Part shown: positions 18,448 through 26,656 of the stretch, in pieces | Layout: every line of letters starts with the position of its first letter | Position numbering within the stretch: position 1 is the stretch's first letter | Origin: Zoogloea sp041917255 | GTDB taxonomy: Bacteria > Pseudomonadota > Gammaproteobacteria > Burkholderiales > Rhodocyclaceae | Length of the DNA: 64,000 nt | Assembly: GCA_041917255.1 (NCBI GenBank) | Contig: JAYRYA010000002.1 | Coordinates: 124,001 to 188,000, forward strand | Direction of reading: 5' to 3' | Position numbers and translations under genes: made by a program | The notes under the pieces: model-generated | The model's database searches: none | What the model was told of the DNA's origin: nothing | The model's input: the letters and a program-made list of their open reading frames with translations, nothing else

Positions 18448-19200
18448 TCACCGGGGCGGCCAGTGGATGTCGAACTGCCCCGGTTGGCCGGTGGGGCGGG
18501 CGGCGCCGCCGGCAATGGCGGGCAGGCGAGCGAGGAACTCCGGGTCGCCGCTGATCCGCCCGTCGAAGCGCGGCAGCTTGCCGTAGGGGGCTTCGCCCTG
18601 GCCGCTGGCCTGGATCGCGCCGGCCAGGGTGGCGAGCTGGAAGCGCAGGTCGCCGGCCTGGGCGGTGAAGCGCAGCGCGTAGTCGCCGAACTGGCGGCCG
18701 GGGAACAGCGCGCTGCGGGCGCCGCGCCACAGCAGGCGGGCTTCGCCGCTGCAGCGGCCGTCGGGCGGGCATTGCCAGGTGGGCGCCTCGATGGTCAGGT
18801 CGCCCTGCCAGCCGGCCCGGGCGGCCGGGTGGGGGATGGATGACAGGGCGGTGTCGGCAGGGGCGTGGAGAGCGAGCTGGCTGACCTTGACGCCGCTGGC
18901 TGAGGCTTCGACCACGCCCACCGGGCTGCCGCTGCTGGAGAAGATCCAGCCCACGGCAAGCCGGCCGAGGGCGGCGCTGTCGAAATCCCACGCCAGCGGC
19001 AACCACGGCGTGAGGTTGCGGCCGCTGGCGTCGCGGCTGGCCAGCACGCCGCGGCCGTGCCACAGGCTGCCTTCGGCCTGCTGCAGGCGCAGCCCGCCGT
19101 CGGTGGCGTGGGCGACAAGGCCATCCACCAGCCGGGCCGGCGCCTTGGCGACGAGCAGCACAAGGGCGAAGGCGAGGAAGATCAACAGCTTGCGGCGCAT
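18448..19200 (-). CDS. gspN: Type II secretion protein GspN
   Basis: Last gene of the type II secretion operon. 250 residues: an N-terminal membrane helix (LLIFLAFALVLLVAKAPARLVDGLVA) and a periplasmic beta-rich domain with LQQAEGSLWHGRGVLA near the start, the usual GspN pattern. GspN is a non-universal component whose exact role is unclear. It follows gspM after 28 bases. The start chosen (ATG 19200, MRRKLLIF) gives a normal signal anchor; the longer open frame upstream lies inside gspM in another frame. Confidence 0.85.
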   Translation of the reverse strand: MRRKLLIFLAFALVLLVAKAPARLVDGLVAHATDGGLRLQQAEGSLWHGRGVLASRDASGRNLTPWLPLAWDFDSAALGRLAVGWIFSSSGSPVGVVEASASGVKVSQLALHAPADTALSSIPHPAARAGWQGDLTIEAPTWQCPPDGRCSGEARLLWRGARSALFPGRQFGDYALRFTAQAGDLRFQLATLAGAIQASGQGEAPYGKLPRFDGRISGDPEFLARLPAIAGGAARPTGQPGQFDIHWPPR

Positions 19201-19228
19201 GGGGTTTGGCGTGGAGGCGGGGCGGAAA

Positions 19229-19741
19229 TCAGTTGCTGCCCGCCACCAGCACCAGGTCGACGCTGGCGGTGGGCCCTTGCTGCTGGAGCTCCATCCGCGC
19301 CACGCGCAGGCCCTGGTCGTGCTGCAGGGCGGCAAGCCAGGCGACGAGTTCGTCGAAGCCGGCCTGGCCCTTGACCTGCAGACCGTCGCCCATCGCCTGG
19401 ATGGCGAGGCCGAGGCTGCGGGCCTTTGCAGAGGCCTGAACCATCTCGAGCAGGGCCGGGCCGGTGGGGCGCTGGGGCACGGGCTGGGCGCGCAGGCGGG
19501 CGATCTCGGTGGCGGATTCCTGCACCTGCTCCAGCTGGGCTTCGGCGCGGGGCAGGCTGCGGCCCAGGCGGGCGCGCTCGCTGCGGCTCCAGTCGAGCAG
19601 ATTGACGACCAGCGCGACGCCGATGACGGTGGCGGCGGCGATCAGCAGGGTGCGCTCGCGCGGGTTGCGGGCCTGCCAGGCGTTGGCGAGGCGGGTGATC
19701 GGGCCGTTGGCGGCCTGGGCGTGGGGCGTGGGGGCGCTCAT
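19229..19741 (-). CDS. gspM: Type II secretion protein GspM
   Basis: Inner-membrane platform component that pairs with GspL. 170 residues: a short cytoplasmic N-terminus with NPRERTLLIAAATVIGVALVVNLL as the single membrane helix, then a coiled-coil periplasmic stretch and a small ferredoxin-like domain. The NPRER motif just before the helix is typical of GspM. The ATG overlaps the gspL stop as ATGA, so the two are translationally coupled. Confidence 0.87.
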   Translation of the reverse strand: MSAPTPHAQAANGPITRLANAWQARNPRERTLLIAAATVIGVALVVNLLDWSRSERARLGRSLPRAEAQLEQVQESATEIARLRAQPVPQRPTGPALLEMVQASAKARSLGLAIQAMGDGLQVKGQAGFDELVAWLAALQHDQGLRVARMELQQQGPTASVDLVLVAGSN

Positions 19742-20955
19742 TGCAGGTTCTCCCGGCGCAGCAGCAGGTGGGGCGTGGCGCCATCGGCGCGCAGGTTGGC
19801 GAGGAGCCCGCGGCTGGCGAGGAGGCCGACCACGGCTTCGGCGCGGGCGGCGGCGGGGCCGGTGAGGGTCAGGTCGAGGCGGCCGTCCTCGAAGCGCACC
19901 GCGGCGATGCCGCCGGCGGCGTCGGTGCCGAGGGCTTCCGCGGCCTGGGCCAGCAGGGCCAGGGCGTCGTCGTCACGGAGCAGGCCGTGGCGGGCGCGCT
20001 CCAGGTTGAGTTGCTGGCGCATCTGGGCGGCCGGGGCGACCACCGGGCTGTTAGGGAAGGTGGTGCGATAGACGCGGTCGATGCGCTCGCCCAGCTGGCC
20101 CACCTGATGGCGCAGCCACAGCACCTCGCCGATGTTGATCGTCACCCACACGGCCAGCGCGCCGCAGCCCAGCATGACTGCCGGTTTGAGTTTGCCGAAC
20201 CAACTGGCGCTGGCGTCGCGGAAGGCGAACTCGTTCTGCAGCAGGTTGGTGGCCTTGCGGTCGACGCCCTGCCACCAGCGGTAGGGCGCGCCGGTGACGA
20301 GGGTGAGGCCGGTCTCGGCTTGCAGGGCGCCGAGATCCGGCGTCTGCGTGGCCGGGGCGAGGTGCAGCTCGACCTGCGCGGGCGCGGTGTTGGCGGCGCG
20401 GGCGGTGGCGGCCTGTTGGGCCAGCAGCGGGGCGAGGATGTCGGCGTCGAGGGCCACGCCGCTGCCTGTGCCGGTGCGCAGGATGGCGCCGGTGGAGGGC
20501 AGACTGAGGTGCCAGCCCTCGCCGGCGGGGGCGGTCTGCACTTCGGCCCAGGCCCGGCGGGCGGGGCGGCCGATGGCAGCGAGCTGGGCGGTGAGCTGGC
20601 GCAGGCGCTCCCGGGCAACCACCAGCACGCCGGCCAGGTCGCGTTCGCCGTCGTCGGCGGGGCGGCGGTGGCTGAGGGTGAGGTGCTGGGTGTCCGGGTC
20701 CTTCAGCAGGCGGTCTTCCAGCGCGTAGGCCAGCAGGCGAGGGAGATCGCGCTTGGTGCCGCGGGGGAGCGGCACCTCCAGCCACAGGCATTGCGGCCCG
20801 GTGAGGACGATCTCGCACTCGGCGGCGGCGGGCCAGTGGCGGGGTTCGGAATGGCCTTCGGAGAGCGGCTTGCCGTCCGGGCCGAGGAGCACCCACGGGC
20901 AATCCGGGCGGGCGGGCCATTGTTCGTCGATGGCGAGGAGGAGGCGGGTACTCAT
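19738..20955 (-). CDS. gspL: Type II secretion protein GspL
   Basis: Bitopic platform protein linking the cytoplasmic ATPase GspE to the membrane platform. 405 residues: a cytoplasmic actin-like domain (about 1-240), one membrane helix (about 258-275, KPAVMLGCGALAVWVTINIG) and a periplasmic ferredoxin-like domain. WLEVPLPRGTKRDLPRLLAYALEDRLLKDPD is characteristic. It starts 7 bases after gspK and overlaps gspM by 4 bases. Confidence 0.88.
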   Translation of the reverse strand: MSTRLLLAIDEQWPARPDCPWVLLGPDGKPLSEGHSEPRHWPAAAECEIVLTGPQCLWLEVPLPRGTKRDLPRLLAYALEDRLLKDPDTQHLTLSHRRPADDGERDLAGVLVVARERLRQLTAQLAAIGRPARRAWAEVQTAPAGEGWHLSLPSTGAILRTGTGSGVALDADILAPLLAQQAATARAANTAPAQVELHLAPATQTPDLGALQAETGLTLVTGAPYRWWQGVDRKATNLLQNEFAFRDASASWFGKLKPAVMLGCGALAVWVTINIGEVLWLRHQVGQLGERIDRVYRTTFPNSPVVAPAAQMRQQLNLERARHGLLRDDDALALLAQAAEALGTDAAGGIAAVRFEDGRLDLTLTGPAAARAEAVVGLLASRGLLANLRADGATPHLLLRRENLQ

Positions 20956-20962
20956 GGGCGTA

Positions 20963-21928
20963 TCAGAGCAGTTTTTGCCAGACGATGGTGGACCAGTTCT
21001 GGCTGCGTTCGAGCAGCACCTCCATGCGCACCATGGCCACGCCGTAGCGGGCGCGACCGGTGGCCAGGAAGTGGCGGCTGGTGACGGAAAGTCGGGTGAG
21101 ATCGGGTTGGAGGTCGGCCGAGGGCAGGCGGGCCTTGAAGTCGTTCACGTCCTTGAACCACGCGCGGCTGCGCTGGACGACCAGCAGGCGGGCGGCATCC
21201 AGCGACAGATCGGGCACCACGGCGGCGAGCACTTCGGCCGGGGCGGTGTTGACGTTGACCGTGGCACCCGCAGGCATGGCTGCAACGAAAGGGGTGAGTC
21301 GCGCCACCAGCTGGGGCGTGAAGCCGCGCACCTGGAGCAGCTCCGACACCGCCACCAGCGGGCCGTTGGCGGCGCGGCGGGCTGGCGTCTGGGCGCCGTA
21401 CCAGCCGGATTCGGCGCCGCCGGGCAGGCGTGGGGTGTCGTCGGTGTCGAGCCAGTCGAGCAGCGCGGCGGTGAGGTTGAGGGCGTCGGCGTCGGCCACG
21501 CCGACCAGCGCCAGCAGACGCTGGAAGCGTTCCACCTCGACGATGTCGGCGCCATCGCTGGCGAGGTTGTTGAGGTTGAGGCGACCGGAGAGCTCCTGCA
21601 GCTCGCCGCTGACCTCGCCCTCTTCCACCGGCGTGGGTGGCACCTTGACGGCCCAGGCCTCGCCAAGGTGATCCACCTGGCTGGTACGGGCGTCTTCGGA
21701 GAGTACGTTGCGGGCCCAGTCCACCGCGCCGCGGGCGAGCTGGCGGGCCTGGGCCTGGTCGTGGCGGCCGGCAACCTGATCCATCGCCACGCCCAGGTCG
21801 CCCACCGAGGCAGCGGCGAGGCCCGCCACCAGCGCCACCGTGAGGAGCGCGAGGATGACTGCGGCGCCTTTCTGGGGGCCAGCGTGGGGGCCAGCGTGGG
21901 GGCGGGAGGGAGTGCGGTTGAGCAGCAT
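20963..21928 (-). CDS. gspK: Type II secretion minor pseudopilin GspK
   Basis: Large minor pseudopilin that caps the tip of the secretion pseudopilus with GspI and GspJ. 321 residues. The prepilin-like N-terminus reads QKGAAVILALLTVALVAGLAAA, with the peptidase site after the Gly. The family core GELQELSGRLNLNNL and the SAM-like helical region follow. The leader contains a short tandem duplication (HAGPHAGP, encoded by a repeated 12-bp unit near 21881-21904). It overlaps the gspJ stop by one base (TGATG). Confidence 0.9.
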   Translation of the reverse strand: MLLNRTPSRPHAGPHAGPQKGAAVILALLTVALVAGLAAASVGDLGVAMDQVAGRHDQAQARQLARGAVDWARNVLSEDARTSQVDHLGEAWAVKVPPTPVEEGEVSGELQELSGRLNLNNLASDGADIVEVERFQRLLALVGVADADALNLTAALLDWLDTDDTPRLPGGAESGWYGAQTPARRAANGPLVAVSELLQVRGFTPQLVARLTPFVAAMPAGATVNVNTAPAEVLAAVVPDLSLDAARLLVVQRSRAWFKDVNDFKARLPSADLQPDLTRLSVTSRHFLATGRARYGVAMVRMEVLLERSQNWSTIVWQKLL

Positions 21929-22617
21929 CAGCGCAGGGCGATCATCCGGGTGAGGACGCCGGTGTCCGGCAGGTCGAGTTCGAGGATTACCGCGTCAGGC
22001 AGGGTGAAGCGGGTGTCACCCGGCGGCCAGGCGTCGATGCGGTTGTTGCCCTGCAGGAAGCGCCAGCGCAGGCCGCGCACGTTGTCGAGCAGGGGTTCGA
22101 CGGTGGGGTCGCCGAGGGCGTCGCGGCCGCTCCAGCGGAGCCATTCGAGGCGGCCATCCACCAGCCGGTAGCCAACCCGGCGCACGCCGCGGGTGTCATC
22201 GAGACGCAGGAACTGGAACTCCGGCCCACCACCGCTGGCCGCGCGGGTGAGCAGCATCGGGGCGGTCGCGGCTGTCCGCACGGCTGGCGCCGGGTTTCCG
22301 CCGGGTGTCGTGCCGTCCGCACCCGGGGGCCCGGGGTTGCGGCCGGTGGTGGAGACGGCCTGCAGCAGATCGGTGTCGATGCGCTGGATGCTGCGGTTGA
22401 TGGCGCGCCAGCGTTCGAAGCTGGCTTCGAGGCGGGTGTGGCTATTGGCGACTTCCGATACTGCGCGATAGGACAGCACGCCTAGCACGGCGAACACGGC
22501 GAGGGCGACCATCAGCTCGATGAGGGTGAGCCCGCGCTGGTGGCAGCCGGTGCGGGTGGGACGGCCTCCGCCTGTGGCTTCGGCGCGAGCGGCTTCGGGC
22601 GGCCGGGCGGCGCTCAT
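21928..22617 (-). CDS. gspJ: Type II secretion minor pseudopilin GspJ
   Basis: Minor pseudopilin of the tip complex. 229 residues. The prepilin motif is QRG^LTLIELMVALAVFAVLGVLSYRA, with Leu at the new N-terminus and the conserved Glu at +5. The leader before the cleavage site is about 29 residues, much longer than the usual 6-10, and is rich in Ala, Arg and Gly. The ATG overlaps the gspI stop as ATGA. A Gly/Pro/Thr-rich loop lies near residues 95-115. Confidence 0.9.
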   Translation of the reverse strand: MSAARPPEAARAEATGGGRPTRTGCHQRGLTLIELMVALAVFAVLGVLSYRAVSEVANSHTRLEASFERWRAINRSIQRIDTDLLQAVSTTGRNPGPPGADGTTPGGNPAPAVRTAATAPMLLTRAASGGGPEFQFLRLDDTRGVRRVGYRLVDGRLEWLRWSGRDALGDPTVEPLLDNVRGLRWRFLQGNNRIDAWPPGDTRFTLPDAVILELDLPDTGVLTRMIALR

Positions 22618-22988
22618 TGCAGCGGCCTCGCCACGTAGCCGGACAGGCGGGAAATGGCGTGATCGCCGGAATCCGGCCCGAAGACCGACAGATCGACGCG
22701 GCGGAACAGCGGGTTGGCGGTGTTCTTGACGTCCTCGCGCCAGCGATAGGTGCGCCCGGCCTGCTCGGCGGTGCCCTCGTTGATGCCCGGATTGGGCCAG
22801 GCGCGGGTGGCGCGCAGCTCGGCGAGGCGATTTTCGGCCACCCAGTCGCCGATCAGGCGTTCGCGCAGTTCGCCCGACGACTGGGCGGTGACACCCAGCG
22901 CCCGAAAGGCGGCGGTGAGCGCGATGGCGAGGATCGCCAGGGCGACCAGGGTTTCGAGCAGCGTGAAGCCGCGGGCGGGGCGCGTCAT
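22614..22988 (-). CDS. gspI: Type II secretion minor pseudopilin GspI
   Basis: Minor pseudopilin that starts assembly of the tip complex. 124 residues, normal for GspI. The prepilin leader is short (MTRPARG^FTLLETLVALAILAIALTAAF), with the conserved Glu at +5 after cleavage. The C-terminal region WVAENRLAELRA...GRTYRW is family-typical. It overlaps gspH and gspJ by 4 bases each (ATGA at both junctions). Confidence 0.92.
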   Translation of the reverse strand: MTRPARGFTLLETLVALAILAIALTAAFRALGVTAQSSGELRERLIGDWVAENRLAELRATRAWPNPGINEGTAEQAGRTYRWREDVKNTANPLFRRVDLSVFGPDSGDHAISRLSGYVARPLQ

Positions 22989-23533
22989 GAGCGGCCCCCG
23001 CCGGGCATGGCGAGCTGCACCGTGCCGTTGGCCTTGCCGGTGAAGCGGGCCTCGCCAGCGGGGGTGGCGACGCGCAGCTCGTATTCGGGCGCCTGGGTGC
23101 CGAACTGCAGGCGCGGGGTGGCAGCGTCGGGCTGGCCGTCGATGCGCAGGCCAAGCCACGCGACGCCAGCGGGCACGGCGCGGTCGGTGAACACAGGCGG
23201 GTCGATCAGCGGGCGCCAGTTGTCGTCGGGATCGAGGGCCGAGAAGCGGTAGCCGTCCGGCAGGAATTCGATGGCGATGGGGCGACCGCGCACGGCGGCC
23301 CGGTCGGCGGTGGCTTCGAGCACCAGACGCAGGCGCTTGAGGGCCTGGTCGGTGTCGCGCCCGCGCAGGCTGTCGAGGCCGACGCTGATGCCGGTGGCCA
23401 TCAGGCCCATGATGACCAGCACCACCATCACTTCGATGAGGGTGAAGCCGGCGTGGCGGCGGGGCGCAGCGATGCGTCCGGGCGCGGGGCCGCGGGACGG
23501 ACCGGCGAAGCTGCGCCAGAGACCTGCCGCCAT
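22985..23533 (-). CDS. gspH: Type II secretion minor pseudopilin GspH
   Basis: Minor pseudopilin linking the tip complex to the GspG shaft. 182 residues. The prepilin motif HAG^FTLIEVMVVLVIMGLMATGI is preceded by an unusually long leader of about 29 residues. No other start codon lies between the ATG at 23533 and the cleavage site, so the long leader seems real. The gene starts 9 bases after gspG and overlaps gspI by 4 bases. Confidence 0.9.
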   Translation of the reverse strand: MAAGLWRSFAGPSRGPAPGRIAAPRRHAGFTLIEVMVVLVIMGLMATGISVGLDSLRGRDTDQALKRLRLVLEATADRAAVRGRPIAIEFLPDGYRFSALDPDDNWRPLIDPPVFTDRAVPAGVAWLGLRIDGQPDAATPRLQFGTQAPEYELRVATPAGEARFTGKANGTVQLAMPGGGRS

Positions 23534-23542
23534 CGGGATCGG

Positions 23543-23971
23543 TCAGAGGCTCCAGGAGCCGATGTCGGCGTCGAAGCCTTCGCCGCCGGAGATGCCATCG
23601 GCGCCGAAGCTCATCACGTCCACCTCGCCCTTGAGACCGGGGATGACGTACTGGTAGGGCTTGCCCCAGGGGTCCATCGGCAGCTTGTCGAGGTAGGACT
23701 TCCAGTTGTCGGGCACCGGCGCGGCGGCGGGCTTGGCGACCAGCGCCTGCAGGCCCTGCTCGGCGCTGGGGTAGCGGCGGTTGTCGAGCTTGTAGAGCTT
23801 GAGGGCCTGCATGATTGACGAAATGTCCTGCTTGGCGGCGACGACGCGGGCTTCGTCCGGGCGGCTCATCACCTTGGGCACCACCAGCGCGGCGAGCACG
23901 CCGAGGATGACGATGACGACCATCACTTCGATCAGGGTGAAGCCGCGGGTGCGGCGGGGGGCGTTGTGCAT
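23543..23971 (-). CDS. gspG: Type II secretion major pseudopilin GspG
   Basis: Main building block of the secretion pseudopilus. 142 residues with prepilin leader MHNAPRRTRG^FTLIEVMVVIVILGVLAALVVPKVM. It has the family loop DNRRYPSAEQGLQALV, the WKSYLDKLPMDPWGKPYQYVIPG block, and the calcium-binding C-terminal region FGADGISGGEGFDADIGSW. It needs cleavage and methylation by a prepilin peptidase that is not encoded in this window. Confidence 0.97.
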   Translation of the reverse strand: MHNAPRRTRGFTLIEVMVVIVILGVLAALVVPKVMSRPDEARVVAAKQDISSIMQALKLYKLDNRRYPSAEQGLQALVAKPAAAPVPDNWKSYLDKLPMDPWGKPYQYVIPGLKGEVDVMSFGADGISGGEGFDADIGSWSL

Positions 23972-23980
23972 GGCGGTTCC

Positions 23981-25186
23981 TTATTTCATCAAGGTATTGA
24001 TTTCGATGATGGGTTGCATCACCGCCATCACGATCACCAATACGAAGCCGCCCATCATGAGCAGCAGGATGGGTTCGAGGAGGGCGGTGAGCGTGGCAGT
24101 GCGGTTTTCGAGTTCGGCCTGCTGGAGGCGGGCGGCGCGGTCGAGGAGTTCGTCGACCCGGCCGGTGGCTTCGCCGTTGGCGATCATGTGGATGAGCAGC
24201 GGCGGAAACTGGCGGCTGGCGCCCAGCGCGCGGGACAGCGGCTGGCCCTCGCGGACGCGCTCGGCGGCGGTGGCCACCGCGTCGGCCAGGGGCAGGCGGC
24301 TGATGACCTGGCGGCCGGCGTCCAGCGCCGAAAGAAGCGGCACCCCGCTGCCAGCGAGGATGGAGAGTGTGCTGGCGAAGCGGGTGGCGTCGAGGGTGCG
24401 CAGGTGGCGGCCGAGCACCGGCAGGCGCAGCAGCCAGGCATCCCAGCGGCGCTTGACGGTGGTGTCCTGCAGGGCTGCGCGGCCGGCGAAGAGCCCGCCG
24501 ATGATGACGACGATCATCAGCCAGCCCCATTCGCGCAGCAGGCTGCTGACCACGATGAGCACCCGGGTGAGGAGCGGCAGGGCCTGCTTGCTCTGCTGGA
24601 AGACGGACACCACCTGGGGCACCACGTAGGTCATCAGGCCGACGATGACCAGCATCGCCACGCTGGCGACGATGGCCGGGTAGAGCAGGGCCTGGAGGGT
24701 TTTGGTGCGCAGGGCGTGGCTGCGGTCGAGGTAGTCGGCGAGCTGGTTCATCACCCGGGCAAGTTCGCCGGATTTCTCGCCGGCCGCCACCGACGCCCGG
24801 TAGAGCGTGGTGAAGGCCTGGGGATAGCGATCCAGCGCGGCGCGCAGGCTGTAGCCGGCAAGGATCTCGGAGCGTACGCCGGCCAGTAGCTGGCGGATGG
24901 CTTCGGTTTCGGCCTGTTCGATGAGGGCCGCGAGGGCCTGTTCGACGGTGAGGCCGGACGCGAGCAGGGTGGCCCACTGGCGGGTGAGCAGGGTGAGGTC
25001 GGCTTCCTTCAGCTTGCGGCGGACGGACTTGCCATCGCTGGTGCCCTGGGCCACCGAGGCGACTTCCAGCGGAAACAGCCCGCGCTCGCGCAGCAGGCCG
25101 CGGGCGGCCTTGCCGGTGTCGGCCTCGAGGACGCCGGCGGTTTCCCGGCCGGCGTTGTCCACGGCGCGATAGCGGAAGGCGGTCAT
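23981..25186 (-). CDS. gspF: Type II secretion platform protein GspF
   Basis: Polytopic inner-membrane platform protein. 401 residues containing two GspF repeats, around LTLLTRQWATLLASGLTVEQALAAL and RFASTLSILAGSGVPLLSALDA, each ending in membrane helices. The C-terminal ENRTATLTALLEPILLLMMGGFVLVIVMAVMQPI is the family signature. The N-terminal MTAFRYRAVDNAGRE is typical. It starts 3 bases after the gspE stop. Confidence 0.96.
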   Translation of the reverse strand: MTAFRYRAVDNAGRETAGVLEADTGKAARGLLRERGLFPLEVASVAQGTSDGKSVRRKLKEADLTLLTRQWATLLASGLTVEQALAALIEQAETEAIRQLLAGVRSEILAGYSLRAALDRYPQAFTTLYRASVAAGEKSGELARVMNQLADYLDRSHALRTKTLQALLYPAIVASVAMLVIVGLMTYVVPQVVSVFQQSKQALPLLTRVLIVVSSLLREWGWLMIVVIIGGLFAGRAALQDTTVKRRWDAWLLRLPVLGRHLRTLDATRFASTLSILAGSGVPLLSALDAGRQVISRLPLADAVATAAERVREGQPLSRALGASRQFPPLLIHMIANGEATGRVDELLDRAARLQQAELENRTATLTALLEPILLLMMGGFVLVIVMAVMQPIIEINTLMK

Positions 25187-25189
25187 CGT

Positions 25190-26656
25190 TTAGTCCCGGG
25201 TGACGCGCAAAAGCTCTTCGGCCGAAGTGCTGCCGTCGCCCACCAGCCGCAGGCCGTCGTCGCGCAGGCTACGGCTGCCGTGGCTGCGGGCGTGGGCGCG
25301 CAGGTCGGCTTCGTCGGCGGTGGTGTGGATCAGGCGCTGGAGGGCGTCGTCGGTGACCATCAGCTCGTAGATGCCGGTGCGCCCGGCGTAGCCGGTGTGG
25401 CCGCAATCCGGGCAGCCCGGGGCGTGCCACAGCTGACTGGGGCTGCCGGGGCCGAGGAGGCTGCGGTCGGCGGCGGTGGCGGGCGTGGACGTGCGGCATA
25501 CCGGGCACAGGCGGCGCACCAGGCGCTGGGCCAGCACGCCGCGCAGGGTGGAGGCGAGCAGGAAGGGCTCGACGCCCATGTCCACCAGCCGGGTGACGGC
25601 CGAGGCGGCGTCGTTGGTGTGCAGGGTGGCGAGCACCAGGTGGCCGGTGAGGCTCGCCTGCACGGCGATCTGGGCGGTTTCGAGATCCCGGATCTCGCCG
25701 ATCATGATGACGTCCGGGTCTTGCCGGAGGATGGCACGCAGCGCCCGGGCGAAGCTGAGGTCGATCTTGCTGTTGACCTGGATTTGGCCGACACCGGGGA
25801 GATCGTACTCGACGGGATCTTCGACGGTGACGATGTTGCGGCTCCTGGCGTCCATGCCCTGCAGCGCGGCGTAGAGCGTGGTGCTCTTGCCGGAGCCGGT
25901 GGGGCCGGTGACGAGGAGGATGCCGTGGGGCTGGTCGAGGAGCTTCGCGAACGGCGCGACGGTGTCGGCGGCCATGCCCAGGCTGTCGAGGCTGCGCTGG
26001 CCGCTGCCCTTGTCGAGCAGGCGCAGCACGATGCGTTCGCCGTGGGTGGTGGGCAGCGTGGAGACGCGCACGTCCACCTGCCGGCCGGCCAGGCGCAGGG
26101 CGATGCGGCCATCCTGGGGAAGGCGCTTTTCGGCGATGTCGAGGCTGGCCATGATCTTGATGCGCGAGGCCATTGCCGCGTGGAGCGCCCGGTGGGGTTG
26201 GGCCACGTCGACCAGCACGCCGTCGCGGCGGAAGCGGACGACCGAGTGGCGCTCGTAGGGCTCGATGTGGATGTCGCTGGCCAGCTGGCGCACGGCCTGG
26301 GTGAGGAGCGCGTTGATCATGCGGATGATCGGCGCGTCGTCCTGGGTTTCGAGGAGATCCTCGACGGCCGGCAGCTCGGTCATGAGCTGGGTGAGGTCGA
26401 CCTCCTGGCCCACGTCGGCGACCACATCGGCGGCGTTGCCGTCGGCACCAGAGTACGCCTCGGACAGCCGCGCCTCGAAGGTGGCACGGGAGACGTTCTC
26501 GATGGTGAGCGGCAATCCCAGAGTGCGCCGGACTTCGGCCAGGGCGGCGAGATCGGCGCCTTCGCGCAGCAGCAGCTGGGCGTGGTCGGCCCCCTGCGCG
26601 GCGACGAGGATGCCGTGGGCCTTGGCGAAGGCGTAGGGCAGGGCCGGGCTGGTCAT
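25190..26656 (-). CDS. gspE: Type II secretion ATPase GspE
   Basis: Hexameric cytoplasmic ATPase that drives pseudopilus assembly. 488 residues from MTSPALPYAFAKAHGI. It has an N-terminal GspL-binding domain and then a RecA-like core: Walker A GPTGSGKSTT near residue 250, Asp box NIVTVEDPVEY, Walker B IMIGEIRDLETAQIA near 313, and His box TGHLVLATLHTNDA. A four-cysteine zinc element follows (CPVC near 384, CPDC near 415). The start overlaps the gspD stop as ATGA. Confidence 0.97.
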   Translation of the reverse strand: MTSPALPYAFAKAHGILVAAQGADHAQLLLREGADLAALAEVRRTLGLPLTIENVSRATFEARLSEAYSGADGNAADVVADVGQEVDLTQLMTELPAVEDLLETQDDAPIIRMINALLTQAVRQLASDIHIEPYERHSVVRFRRDGVLVDVAQPHRALHAAMASRIKIMASLDIAEKRLPQDGRIALRLAGRQVDVRVSTLPTTHGERIVLRLLDKGSGQRSLDSLGMAADTVAPFAKLLDQPHGILLVTGPTGSGKSTTLYAALQGMDARSRNIVTVEDPVEYDLPGVGQIQVNSKIDLSFARALRAILRQDPDVIMIGEIRDLETAQIAVQASLTGHLVLATLHTNDAASAVTRLVDMGVEPFLLASTLRGVLAQRLVRRLCPVCRTSTPATAADRSLLGPGSPSQLWHAPGCPDCGHTGYAGRTGIYELMVTDDALQRLIHTTADEADLRAHARSHGSRSLRDDGLRLVGDGSTSAEELLRVTRD

